This document shows, piece by piece, positions 1 to 8,732 of a stretch of DNA of 64,000 nucleotides (positions are counted from its first letter, which is position 1; each line of letters starts with the position of its first letter). Below the pieces are notes generated by a model. The model saw nothing but the letters and a program-made list of their open reading frames with translations, ran no database searches and had not been told where the DNA came from. The position numbers and the translations under genes were made by a program. The stretch lies in the NCBI GenBank assembly GCA_016700335.1, contig CP065014.1, forward strand, positions 843,001 through 907,000. Direction: 5' to 3'. The stretch comes from Chlorobiota bacterium (lineage in GTDB: Bacteria; Bacteroidota; Ignavibacteria; OLB7).

Positions 1-97
1 AGCTCATTGAATTAGCATATGCAGTAGTTGTAGAGCCTACAATAAGAATAAGAGCAAACACAACTGCAAAAGAAATATGGTTTTTATATCCAGGCAA
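1..97 (-). CDS. partial exported protein, N-terminus only
   Basis: An open frame enters from the left edge on the minus strand and reads 32 codons from a TTG at 97: a short basic start (PGYKNH), a hydrophobic core (FAVVFALILIVG) and an AYA-NS signal-peptidase-like site. This looks like a Sec signal peptide, so the gene encodes an exported protein whose body lies outside the window. TTG is the only usual start available, because an in-frame TAA lies just upstream at 119-121; other genes here also use TTG. The mature function cannot be told. The opposite strand is also open (3-122) but lacks any protein-like pattern. Confidence 0.5.
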   Translation of the reverse strand, partial: MPGYKNHISFAVVFALILIVGSTTTAYANSMS

Positions 98-221
98 TAA
101 ACAAATTTTATTTTGGTTTTAGAATCTTTACTTAAATATTGTTATGAAAAAGTAAGAACAAAAATATAATTTATATTTCTAATTTATTTACCTTCATTTC
201 CTTTTATTTAAAATAGAGAGT

Positions 222-229
222 TAAATTTG
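222..229 (+). promoter_or_regulatory. possible -7 element upstream of asnS
   Basis: TAAATTTG matches the Bacteroidota -7 consensus TAnnTTTG and lies about 90 bases before the asnS start. No good TTTG -33 element is visible at the expected distance, so this is only a candidate. Confidence 0.35.
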
Positions 230-316
230 CATCTATTAAAAATTGAACAATGGTAACAATAAATTATAATTTGAAATTCATCTGTATTATTTTCAAATTA
301 TTTATCAATAAAAATT

Positions 317-1666
317 ATGTCAATTAAACTTAGCGATTTAACAGAAGTATCTGAATTAAAAGATCATATTGGAGAAGAAGTTTCTTTAGGAGGTTGGTGT
401 TATAACTCAAGAATTTCCAAAAATGTAAAGTTCGTTGTACTTCGAGATGGAACTGGATATGTGCAATGTGTTTTCACAAATTCAGCATTAAATAATGCTT
501 TTGATAGAGTTGATGAAATTTCTCAGGAGACAAGTTTGTATATTAAAGGCAAGGTTGTTCAGCATCCAAAGCAAGAGAATGTATTTGAGATTGAAGGTAT
601 AGATTTTGAAATAATAAATAAAGCAATTGATTACCCAATTACTCCAAAGGAGCATGGAATTGAATTTCTTTTTGATAGAAGACATTTACATTTACGTTCA
701 GCAAAGCCACATGCAGTACTCAGAATTAGGCATAGAATTGTAAAAGCAATTCGAGATTTTTTTGACTCAAGAGGATTCACACTTCTAGATTCACCTATTC
801 TTACAGCAAATGCTGGTGAGGGTACAGGAAATTTATTTTCCACTCCATATTTTGATTTTGAAAATGCTTACCTTGCTCAAACTGGACAGCTTTATGGTGA
901 AGCTGGTGCAATGTCATTAAGGAAAATATATACTTTTGGTCCTACATTCAGAGCAGAAAAATCAAAAACTCGCAGACATTTAACAGAGTTTTGGATGATT
1001 GAACCTGAGGTTGCATTCCTTGACTTAGAAGGGAATATGCGCTTAGCGGAAGATTATATTTCATATATTATTGCATCAGTTTTAACTGATTGTCAAGAAG
1101 AATTAAAAAGACTTGAGCGTGATACCACAAAATTAGAATCAGTTGTTACACCATTCCCAAGAATTTCATATACTGAATCTGTAGAGCTTCTAAAAATTAA
1201 AATTCCAAATTGGAACTTAAATAGAAAGTCAGATCAAGAAGAAATGGAAATGGTGAAATGGGGTGATGATTTTGGAGCACCGCATGAAACCTTAGTTGCA
1301 GAAGATTTTGACAGACCAGTAATAATTCATCATTATCCAACTGAGATAAAAGCATTCTATATGAAAAGAGATGATAATAACCCATTAGTTGTTAAAGCTA
1401 TGGATGTTATAGCTCCAGAAGGTTATGGAGAAATTATTGGTGGTTCTCAACGCGAGGAAAATATTGAGTTTCTTCAACAAAGAATTAAAGATGAAGGTCT
1501 TCCTATGGATGCATTTGAATGGTATTTAGATTTGCGTAGATTTGGTTCGGTCCCTCATTCAGGATTCGGAATGGGTTTAGAAAGAGTTGTTGCTTGGGTG
1601 TGTGGTCTTGACCATATAAGAGAAGCAATACCATTTCCAAGAACAATGAATAGGCTTACTCCTTAA
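317..1666 (+). CDS. asnS: asparaginyl-tRNA synthetase
   Basis: Charges tRNA-Asn with asparagine using ATP, in the cytoplasm. The 449-residue length fits bacterial AsnRS. An N-terminal OB-fold anticodon-binding domain (about residues 15-105, starting near VSLGGWCYNSR) is followed by a class II catalytic core. Motif 2 reads FRAEKSKTRRHLTEFWMIEP and motif 3 reads GFGMGLERVVAWVCGL, ending in the family's typical REAIPFPRT. The glutamate-rich EFWMIEPE form is typical of AsnRS rather than AspRS. The ATG start follows an A-rich leader with no Shine-Dalgarno. A polyprenyl synthase gene follows after 36 bases on the same strand, probably co-transcribed. Confidence 0.95.
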   Translation: MSIKLSDLTEVSELKDHIGEEVSLGGWCYNSRISKNVKFVVLRDGTGYVQCVFTNSALNNAFDRVDEISQETSLYIKGKVVQHPKQENVFEIEGIDFEIINKAIDYPITPKEHGIEFLFDRRHLHLRSAKPHAVLRIRHRIVKAIRDFFDSRGFTLLDSPILTANAGEGTGNLFSTPYFDFENAYLAQTGQLYGEAGAMSLRKIYTFGPTFRAEKSKTRRHLTEFWMIEPEVAFLDLEGNMRLAEDYISYIIASVLTDCQEELKRLERDTTKLESVVTPFPRISYTESVELLKIKIPNWNLNRKSDQEEMEMVKWGDDFGAPHETLVAEDFDRPVIIHHYPTEIKAFYMKRDDNNPLVVKAMDVIAPEGYGEIIGGSQREENIEFLQQRIKDEGLPMDAFEWYLDLRRFGSVPHSGFGMGLERVVAWVCGLDHIREAIPFPRTMNRLTP

Positions 1667-1702
1667 TTTATTTTTTTTAATTTCTTAAATTTATTACAAC
1701 TT

Positions 1703-2680
1703 TTGACACTCGAAGAATCATTAATTTATTATCGTAAACAAATAGATAAGTTCTTAGATGAAACTACAATAAATAAATCGATTGATTCATTATATAATCC
1801 AATCAGATATATTTTAAATAGTGAAGGGAAAAGAATTCGTGCACTCTTAACTATGATAGTTGTAAAAGTGTTTGGTTCAAGACCAGATACAGCATTGTTT
1901 GCCGGAGCATCAATTGAAGTTTTGCATAATTTTACTTTGGTTCATGATGATATAATGGACAACGCTGATACCAGACGAGGTTTGCCAACAATTCACAAGA
2001 AATGGGATAGAGAAACTGCGATTTTATCTGGTGATACAATGATGGGAATGGCATATAATATTCTTCTTCAAACCAAATCTAACAACTTAAATCAACTCTG
2101 TAAAATATTCTCACAAGGCTTATTAGATGTATGCGAAGGTCAAGCACTTGACCGTGATATGGAACAAAGTAATACTGCTTCAATTAAAGAGTATTTGAAT
2201 ATGATAAAGTACAAAACTGCAAGGCTAATTGAAGTTTCTGCAGAAATGGGTGCTTTAATTGCAACCGATAATTTGTTAAATATTCAATCCATAAAATCGT
2301 TTGCATTAAATATTGGTATGGCATTTCAAATTCAAGATGATTTACTGGATGTTGTTGGAGATGAAACTTTTGGAAAAAAAATTGGTGGTGATATAATTGA
2401 AGGTAAAAAAACATATTTGGCTGTAACAGCCATGAATACAGATTTAGATAAAGATGATGCTCTGTTAATTAGCGAATTTATTAATAATAAAGGTTTGCCA
2501 GAGGGTAAAGTTTATTTGATGAGATCTTTATATGAAAAATATTCAATTATAGAAAAAACCAAGTTAGAAGTTGAAAAATATACTAAGCTTGCTATTGAAA
2601 GCTTGTCAACTATTCCAATTATTTACAATACTAAAGAATTGATCGAGTTTGGAGAAATGCTTTTAACTAGAAAAAAATAA
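1703..2680 (+). CDS. polyprenyl diphosphate synthase (FPP/GGPP type)
   Basis: Head-to-tail trans-isoprenyl diphosphate synthase, 325 residues, adding isopentenyl diphosphate to an allylic primer. The family signatures are present: GKRIRALL near residue 42, the first aspartate-rich motif VHDDIMDNADTRRG near 82, and the second motif QIQDDLLDVVGD near 213. The start is TTG; the next methionine lies too far in to be the start. The product length (farnesyl, geranylgeranyl or longer) cannot be fixed from sequence alone; a phenylalanine five residues before the first DDxxD would favour a short product. It probably supplies quinone, carotenoid or undecaprenyl pathways. Confidence 0.88.
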   Translation: MTLEESLIYYRKQIDKFLDETTINKSIDSLYNPIRYILNSEGKRIRALLTMIVVKVFGSRPDTALFAGASIEVLHNFTLVHDDIMDNADTRRGLPTIHKKWDRETAILSGDTMMGMAYNILLQTKSNNLNQLCKIFSQGLLDVCEGQALDRDMEQSNTASIKEYLNMIKYKTARLIEVSAEMGALIATDNLLNIQSIKSFALNIGMAFQIQDDLLDVVGDETFGKKIGGDIIEGKKTYLAVTAMNTDLDKDDALLISEFINNKGLPEGKVYLMRSLYEKYSIIEKTKLEVEKYTKLAIESLSTIPIIYNTKELIEFGEMLLTRKK

Positions 2681-2714
2681 TTACTTGTGTTAATGAATTA
2701 AATTAAAAAAATTT

Positions 2715-2882
2715 ATGAGTGAATTAAAAAGAGATTTCGAAATTGACATTAACAAATGTATAAAAATTGATTGCAAAGGAGATGTTGTAGAAGTCGAAAT
2801 TTATGAGGCTTTTAATTGGATATCTGGTATATTTAGATGTACTAAATGTGGTTGTGAATTTACAGTTAAAGTTGAAACTTAA
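2715..2882 (+). CDS. 55-aa cysteine-rich small protein
   Basis: A complete short frame with an ATG start and TAA stop, lying 34 bases after the polyprenyl synthase gene and ending 5 bases before the end of the converging chelatase-like gene. It has five cysteines: C15 and C20 in the first half, then FRCTKCGC (C42, C45, C47). The CxxCxC cluster suggests metal binding, for example zinc. Composition is otherwise that of a folded protein, with alternating acidic and hydrophobic residues. I do not recognise the family, and no function is assigned. Confidence 0.55.
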   Translation: MSELKRDFEIDINKCIKIDCKGDVVEVEIYEAFNWISGIFRCTKCGCEFTVKVET

Positions 2883-2887
2883 TTTTT

Positions 2888-4759
2888 TTACAGTGCATTC
2901 CTAACTAATTTAACTACTTCATCTGTTGTTACAATTGGCAAATGAAAGTATTGAGCATTAATCAAATTAGCAATTTGAAAAGCCTCAGATTTTGTTGAGT
3001 AAACAGATCTAGTATCAATAATCATACTTTTAATATTATATTTTTTATAAGAATCACCAAGTAATATAATTTCCTTTCTAACAGCATCCTGCCTTACATT
3101 ATTAAGCATCATTGCAATATCTTTGTTCATAGGAATGTTAGCACGACCATCAGTTAAAATAATAATTACAGATTGAAGATTAATTTTTTTAGCTTTTAGA
3201 GCAATTTCTAATGATTTATACAAACCATCAGCAAGCGGCGTTCCTCCTCCAGTTGGTAGAATTTCAAGTTCTCGTTTTGCTTTTTCAATAGAACCAGTTT
3301 GGTTCAATACAATTTCAGCTTCGTCTTTCCTAAACACAACCATTGCAACTTTATCACGATTGATGTAAGCTGATTGTAATAATTTAATCACTGCTCCTTT
3401 AGTCTCTCTCATTCTGTTTTGAGCCATTGAGCCAGAAGCATCTACACAAAAAACAAATAAAGTACCACTTTTGGAAATAAATTGCTTAACTCTTAAATCT
3501 TCAATTTTCAATATCAATCTTTCATTATCTTTTCTACCTCTGATCTTTTGAAATGGAATTGCTTGAATAATAGTTGAAAGTATTGAAATCTGATTTCCCC
3601 TATTGTTTCGTTTTATTGATCTTACAAATCTTCCTCTTTTATAATTTGTTTTTTCAGAATGATTTCCAGTAATAATATTATTGTCTTTATTAAAAAGATT
3701 ATCAGATAAATTAATTTCATTATTAAAATTTAGACTTGAAAATAATTCTTCTTTAATCAAATTTAAACTATTTTCAAAATTATTATCCTTACCATTTTCT
3801 GTGCTTTTAAATTGTAAACTACTTTCATCATTCGATTCTAGTTTGTCATCAAATAAATTGTTTGAATTTTCATACAGAGGTTTTTCATTTACATTATTAT
3901 TATCTAATTCATCTTCTAAATATTTGTTTGATTCTTTATCAGATTCTTTATTAGAATCTTTATTTAACTCCTCTGAATTATCTTCTTCATTGTCATTGCA
4001 ATTGTCTTTAGGAGATTTTTCAGTATCCTCATTTGAGTGCTCGTCTGAAATTCTTTCTGCTCTTGGAGAAAGGACTGTTGCAATAGCAAATTGGATATCT
4101 ATATTTTCAATAATAGTTGAACCTCTTAATGCACAATGTGCTCTAGCAGCTTTTGTTGCAAATATTAAAGCTCTTTCACCAATCACTGAATGCTTAGTTG
4201 CATAATCGATAATTTGATTTATAGCATTATCTAAAACATTAATTTTATGAAGTAGTAATTGAGCCAAATGTATTTTTTCAGATAGATCAATACTTTCAAC
4301 TTCATTATACTTGTTTTCAAAATTATATTGAGTAGAGCTATTAAAAAGTTTTAAAAATTTTATTAATTCAATATCCACAAGTTTTTTTTCATGTATCAAA
4401 AATGCAACTTTATCAATTAAGGAAATACTAATATCAGAATCTGGAATTGTGTTCCCAAGAATTGGAATTCCTTTTAGAATTGCTGAATTAATAATGTAGT
4501 TTGTAATAGATGAATTTAACAAATGAAGATTATCCAAAATTATGAATCCACTATTTGCTCTTTCAAATAAATTCTTATCTTTTAAATCTGATTTTGATGT
4601 TATAAAACTACTTACATCGATTGAATTTTCTAAATTCTCATAAGTAACATTTGTGGGGATTTTAATAAATGGAATTGAATTGTTAATGTAATTATTTACA
4701 AATAAAGAAAATAATTTTATTAATTCAGATTTGCCAGTACCAACTTCAGATGAAATCAT
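2888..4759 (-). CDS. chelatase-like AAA+/VWA protein (BchI-BchD type)
   Basis: Resembles magnesium/cobalt chelatase subunits with the I and D parts in one chain. Numbered from the ATG: Walker A EVGTGKS at 5-11, a Walker-B-like FIILDNLHLL at 72-81 with Asn where the catalytic Glu is expected, a lid helical region to about 230, a very acidic Asn/Glu/Asp-rich linker (about 235-370), and a C-terminal VWA domain with a full MIDAS (DASGS at 440-444, then GGGTPLADGL and LTDGRAN). Frame and homology continue upstream of this ATG to about 4861, where only ATT codons could start. No CobN/BchH-type large subunit is nearby, so the metal and pathway are unknown. Linker and MIDAS agree with BchD; a MoxR/VWA-type chaperone is the alternative. 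Confidence 0.8.
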   Translation of the reverse strand: MISSEVGTGKSELIKLFSLFVNNYINNSIPFIKIPTNVTYENLENSIDVSSFITSKSDLKDKNLFERANSGFIILDNLHLLNSSITNYIINSAILKGIPILGNTIPDSDISISLIDKVAFLIHEKKLVDIELIKFLKLFNSSTQYNFENKYNEVESIDLSEKIHLAQLLLHKINVLDNAINQIIDYATKHSVIGERALIFATKAARAHCALRGSTIIENIDIQFAIATVLSPRAERISDEHSNEDTEKSPKDNCNDNEEDNSEELNKDSNKESDKESNKYLEDELDNNNVNEKPLYENSNNLFDDKLESNDESSLQFKSTENGKDNNFENSLNLIKEELFSSLNFNNEINLSDNLFNKDNNIITGNHSEKTNYKRGRFVRSIKRNNRGNQISILSTIIQAIPFQKIRGRKDNERLILKIEDLRVKQFISKSGTLFVFCVDASGSMAQNRMRETKGAVIKLLQSAYINRDKVAMVVFRKDEAEIVLNQTGSIEKAKRELEILPTGGGTPLADGLYKSLEIALKAKKINLQSVIIILTDGRANIPMNKDIAMMLNNVRQDAVRKEIILLGDSYKKYNIKSMIIDTRSVYSTKSEAFQIANLINAQYFHLPIVTTDEVVKLVRNAL

Positions 4760-4965
4760 GATTCCTGAAATTGAAGGGTCAACAAGTAAGCAAACAAGAG
4801 CTTTACGAGTTAAATTATGACCTATAAACTTATTAAATGTGAAGTTAGAAATAATAAAAATTTAATATTAAAATAAACTTATAGAAAGCAAAAAATTAAA
4901 AATTAATGTATTTAATTAGGAGATTAGAATAATAATTACAAAACAATTATAAATAAATAAAAGAG

Positions 4966-6327
4966 CTAAGAAAACATATCAACATACTTTAAAGCAAGTT
5001 TTTCAGCGGCTTCAGGGGTTGGTGCTTCAGCAATAACCCTTATAATAGGTTCAGTATTTGAACCTCTCAAATGAACCCAAGAATTGTTAAAAGCAATTCT
5101 TAAGCCATCATCAGTATTAATTTCTCCATCATTTTCAACTTCTTTGATTTTAATAATTATATCACTTAAATTATTTTTATCAGTTACTGTAATTTTCTTT
5201 TTAGAGATAAAATAATGTGGCATACTCTCACGTAATTTACTTAAACTTCTTCCATCGCGAGCAAGTGCATTCAAAATAATTATAATCCCTGCAATTGAAT
5301 CTCGACCGAAATGTAATTCAGGCAATATAACGCCTCCAGAACCTTCACCACCAATTACAGAGCCAACCTCTTTCATTTTTTTTGCAACATTAATTTCACC
5401 TACAGGAGTTCTATAAACTACAGCTCCATATCTTTTTGCAATATCTTCAACAGCCCTGGTTGTGGATAAATTGATAGCACAAGATAAATCCTTTTTCATA
5501 AGAGATTTATAATATGCTAATATAAAATCAATTGCAATTGTAATGGTATATTCTTCACCAATTGGTTCGCCATTTTCATCAATTAATACTAATCTATCAG
5601 CATCAGGATCAACAGCAATACCAAAATTAGCATTGTTTTTAATAACAGCTTTTGAAAGTTCATTTAAGTTTTCAGAAATAGGTTCTGGAGTATGAGGGAA
5701 TTCTCCATTACCTTCACAATACAACCTTATCACTTCACAGCCGCATGTTTCCAATAGCTTCGGGACAATAAAAGAACCTGATGCATTAACTGCATCAACA
5801 ACAACTTTAAAATTTCTCTTTTCAATTAATTCAAGATCAACAAAATTTAAAGAAAGAGCTTCAAATATATGTTTTGTTGTCCAATGTTTTTCATCGAGCA
5901 ATTTATTATATTCGTTGAAATTTACATAATCAAGATTTGAATCTAAAAAGCTCCAAAAAGTATTGCATTCATCTTTATCCAAGAAAATGCCATCACTATT
6001 TAAGAATTTGAGTCCGTTCCATTGTGCTGGATTATGCGAAGCACTAACAGAAATCCCACCCACAGAATCACTTTTTTCAGTAGCTAACTGAACAGTGGGA
6101 GTTGGAGCCATACCAATTGATATTACTTTTGAACCTAATGCCTGAAGAGTACCTTCAAGAATATTGCAAATCCATTCACCGCTAGGTCTGCCATCATGAC
6201 CAATAACAATTGTACCTCCAACACCTGTAAATTTTACAAAAGCATTTGCATATTGAATAACAATTTCAGGAGTCAATGAATCTGGAATAGTACCTCTAAG
6301 CCCAGATATAGAATTGATTAAAGGCAT
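4966..6327 (-). CDS. phosphohexomutase (phosphoglucosamine mutase-like)
   Basis: Alpha-D-phosphohexomutase of 453 residues that moves phosphate between C1 and C6 of a hexose or hexosamine. All four loops are visible: the phosphoserine loop SASHNP (Ser97), the Mg loop DPDADRL near 236, the sugar-binding loop GEGSGG near 330 and the phosphate-binding RGSNTEPIIRV near 430. The compact size and the start MPLINSISGLRG resemble archaeal and Bacteroidota GlmM/ManB-like enzymes. Glucosamine-phosphate mutase (cell-wall UDP-GlcNAc route) is my preferred role; phosphomannomutase or phosphoglucomutase is possible. A well-formed promoter lies 84 bases upstream on the same strand. Confidence 0.87.
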   Translation of the reverse strand: MPLINSISGLRGTIPDSLTPEIVIQYANAFVKFTGVGGTIVIGHDGRPSGEWICNILEGTLQALGSKVISIGMAPTPTVQLATEKSDSVGGISVSASHNPAQWNGLKFLNSDGIFLDKDECNTFWSFLDSNLDYVNFNEYNKLLDEKHWTTKHIFEALSLNFVDLELIEKRNFKVVVDAVNASGSFIVPKLLETCGCEVIRLYCEGNGEFPHTPEPISENLNELSKAVIKNNANFGIAVDPDADRLVLIDENGEPIGEEYTITIAIDFILAYYKSLMKKDLSCAINLSTTRAVEDIAKRYGAVVYRTPVGEINVAKKMKEVGSVIGGEGSGGVILPELHFGRDSIAGIIIILNALARDGRSLSKLRESMPHYFISKKKITVTDKNNLSDIIIKIKEVENDGEINTDDGLRIAFNNSWVHLRGSNTEPIIRVIAEAPTPEAAEKLALKYVDMFS

Positions 6328-6410
6328 ATGGATATTAATGTTTAAATAAAAAAATAATAAAAAAATAATTTTGTAATATTAAATAAAAGTAAAATTATTT
6401 CATCTTTGAA

Positions 6411-6441
6411 CAAATATAAAAACGTAATTTTGAACCGCAAA
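6411..6441 (-). promoter_or_regulatory. Bacteroidota-type promoter of the phosphohexomutase gene
   Basis: Read on the minus strand: TTTG (6441-6438), a 19-base spacer, then TATATTTG (6418-6411). This is a full match to the primary sigma consensus TTTG-N19-TAnnTTTG of Bacteroidota. The start codon lies about 84 bases downstream. Confidence 0.65.
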
Positions 6442-6616
6442 AATAGGGATTGCCTTGAAATCAAAAGTTAAAAAATCGATAGTTAAAATTTCTTTTTCTT
6501 CACACTTAATACATAAACTATAATTGTAGAATATTTAAATTTAATCACAAATAAAATTTATTAAATTTAAATCGAACAATGTATTTTTATATAGCAAACT
6601 TTTTTAAAAATAAATA

Positions 6617-7096
6617 ATGCGTATCACAGAAATTTTAGATTTAAGTAACATTATAGTTCAGTTGAATGCTGAAAATAAGGAGGCTGCTCTGAACACTATG
6701 ATTAACTCTTTAGAAAATTCTAGCAAAGTTGAAAATATCAATAAAGTTAGAACTGCTATCTTGGAACGAGAAAAATTAATGAGCACTGGAGTTGGTCATG
6801 GATTTGCAATTCCTCATGGCAAAACAGATGGTGTAAATGATATTACTGCTGTTTTTGCTACCTGTGCATCTCCAATAGCATTTGATTCGTTAGATAATCA
6901 ACCTGTTAATATTTTGTTTATGCTTGTTGCTAAAGAAACACAAGTTGGTACTCATTTAAAAATGCTTAGTAGAATTAGTAGATTAATGAACAGTGTTGAA
7001 TTTAGAGAAAAAGTTGTTGCTGTTTCAACTCAAGAAGAAATATTGGAATTATTAAGAAATGAAGAAGATAAATATTTTGAAAATACTCCTTCCTAA
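6617..7096 (+). CDS. ptsN: PTS EIIA domain protein (PtsN/fructose family)
   Basis: A single-domain phosphotransferase IIA protein of 159 residues. The phosphoryl-accepting histidine is His67 in the motif GFAIPHGKT, preceded by the usual STGVGHG. No sugar-specific EIIB or EIIC domain is attached or nearby, which points to a regulatory EIIA-Ntr-like role rather than sugar uptake; HPr and EI are not in the window. hisS follows after 5 bases on the same strand, so the two are probably translated from one message. Upstream is a 289-base AT-rich gap shared with the divergent phosphohexomutase gene. Confidence 0.85.
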   Translation: MRITEILDLSNIIVQLNAENKEAALNTMINSLENSSKVENINKVRTAILEREKLMSTGVGHGFAIPHGKTDGVNDITAVFATCASPIAFDSLDNQPVNILFMLVAKETQVGTHLKMLSRISRLMNSVEFREKVVAVSTQEEILELLRNEEDKYFENTPS

Positions 7097-7101
7097 TTTT
7101 A

Positions 7102-8361
7102 ATGATATACAAAACGCTAAAAGGGTTTTCAGATATTTATGGAGATGACATTTCATTGTGGCATTCTCTTGAAAGTATAATTAGTAATTTAATGAATTTA
7201 TATGGCTTTAGTGAAATTCGAACCCCAATACTAGAGCGAACAGAATTATTTATCAGAGGAGTTGGAGATGCTTCTGATGCAGTTGGAAAGGAGATGTACA
7301 CATTTAATGATAAAAGTACTCCACCTGAGTCTATTTCAATACGTCCAGAGCTTACAGCTCCTGTTGCTCGTGCTTTTATACAGCATGATATAGGAAAACA
7401 ACAATTAATTACAAAATGGTATTATGTTGGAGCTTCATTCAGATATGAACAGCCACAAAAAGGTAGAACCAGGCAATATCATACTTTTGGTGTTGAGCTT
7501 ATTGGTTCGCATTCAGCAATAGCAGACGCAGAAGTAATAAGTATTGGCTACGATCTATTAAAATTATTAGGTATAAATAATTTCAAATTAAGGATTAATT
7601 CATTAGGTTATAAAGAAGAAAGAATAAGATACCGTGAAGCTCTTGTAGATTACTTTAATTCAATCAAAAGTCAATTATCGGAAGATAGTAAAAATAGAAT
7701 TGAATCAAATCCGTTAAGAATTTTAGATTCCAAAAATGAATATGATGCAATAGCTTGTGTTGATGCTCCAAGCATTTTAGATTTTTTAAATGAAGAATCA
7801 TTGGAACATTTTAACAGATTAAAAAATTTGTTAGATGAAAATGAAGTTGAATATATTGTAGATAAAAGATTAGTAAGGGGTCTAGATTATTATACTAGAA
7901 CAGTTTTTGAATTTCAAACAAAATCATTAGGATCTCAAGATGCATTAGGTGGTGGAGGAAGGTATGATAATTTGATTGCAGAAATTGGAGGGAATCAAAC
8001 TCCTGCAACTGGATTCGGTTTTGGAATGGAAAGATTAATATTAGTTTCAAAATTAGAGAATGGATTAAATGTAAAAGGAAATAATTGTTTTGTATATATT
8101 GTTTCATTGGGAGAAAAAGCACAATTAATTTCTTCTAGATTAGCTCATAAAATAAGGCTCTCAAACAAATCGGTTGAAATGGATTTGATGAACAGATCTA
8201 TGAAAGCTCAGTTACGTGAAGCAAGTAAATTGAATTGTAAATATGTTATTATTATTGGGGAAGATGAAATTGAAACATCATTAGCTTTAGTTAAGAATAT
8301 GGAAACATGGGAACAGAAGAATATTGCTTTTGATGAGATTCTAAATGAATTAAATTTTTAA
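7102..8361 (+). CDS. hisS: histidyl-tRNA synthetase
   Basis: Charges tRNA-His; class II synthetase of 419 residues, the usual length. Visible features: motif 1 region GFSEIRTPILERTELF, motif 2 SFRYEQPQKGRTRQYHTFG, the HisRS-specific RGLDYYTRTVFEF, the glycine-rich LGGGGRYDNL and motif 3 GFGFGMERLIL near residue 305. The C-terminal roughly 90 residues form the alpha/beta anticodon-binding domain. It sits 5 bases after the ptsN-like gene and 7 bases before acylphosphatase, so the three very likely form an operon. Confidence 0.95.
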   Translation: MIYKTLKGFSDIYGDDISLWHSLESIISNLMNLYGFSEIRTPILERTELFIRGVGDASDAVGKEMYTFNDKSTPPESISIRPELTAPVARAFIQHDIGKQQLITKWYYVGASFRYEQPQKGRTRQYHTFGVELIGSHSAIADAEVISIGYDLLKLLGINNFKLRINSLGYKEERIRYREALVDYFNSIKSQLSEDSKNRIESNPLRILDSKNEYDAIACVDAPSILDFLNEESLEHFNRLKNLLDENEVEYIVDKRLVRGLDYYTRTVFEFQTKSLGSQDALGGGGRYDNLIAEIGGNQTPATGFGFGMERLILVSKLENGLNVKGNNCFVYIVSLGEKAQLISSRLAHKIRLSNKSVEMDLMNRSMKAQLREASKLNCKYVIIIGEDEIETSLALVKNMETWEQKNIAFDEILNELNF

Positions 8362-8368
8362 GTTTAAT

Positions 8369-8644
8369 TTGTATAAATCAACAAAAAAATATTTAATTTA
8401 TGGTAGAGTTCAAGGAGTTGGATTTAGAGCTTTTGTAGTAAAAATTGCAAATGCTTTTGATATAAACGGAACTGTTAAAAATTTGGAGGATAGTTCAGTA
8501 GCTGTTATTGCAACTGGTTCAAACGAGAATCATAATTCATTTAAAGAACAATTAGAACTAGGTAATAAATTTTCTAGAGTAGATAAAATATTTATAGAGC
8601 AAATGGATTTACTTAATTTTTCACAATTCATTGTAGAACTCTAA
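8369..8644 (+). CDS. acyP: acylphosphatase
   Basis: Small enzyme of 91 residues that hydrolyses acyl phosphates such as 1,3-bisphosphoglycerate and carbamoyl phosphate. The family signature GRVQGVGFRAF is near residues 12-22, containing the phosphate-binding loop and catalytic Arg; the catalytic Asn is expected in FDINGTVKNLEDSSV. The start is TTG, 7 bases after hisS; no ATG in frame would keep the first beta strand. The usual C-terminal end is present. Confidence 0.88.
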   Translation: MYKSTKKYLIYGRVQGVGFRAFVVKIANAFDINGTVKNLEDSSVAVIATGSNENHNSFKEQLELGNKFSRVDKIFIEQMDLLNFSQFIVEL

Positions 8645-8694
8645 AATCTCTTTAAATCAATTTTAGAAAAATTTCTTTTTAGAGATTTTAATTT
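8643..8694 (+). terminator. weak stem-loop after acyP
   Basis: AAAATCTCT (8643-8651) can pair with AGAGATTTT (8681-8689) around a 29-base loop; the stem overlaps the acyP stop codon and a short T-containing tract follows. The loop is long, so termination is uncertain. Confidence 0.3.
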
Positions 8695-8732
8695 AATGCT
8701 ATAAATTTATAATTAACTAATGTAAAATCATT

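Noticed and set aside
3..122. Plus-strand open frame at the left edge as the end of a gene
   Set aside because: The sequence has no recognisable pattern, while the opposite strand gives a textbook signal peptide.
3681..4205. A 174-codon plus-strand open frame inside the chelatase-like gene
   Set aside because: It is the antisense image of the acidic, low-complexity linker, giving a Ser/Leu-rich protein with no family features.
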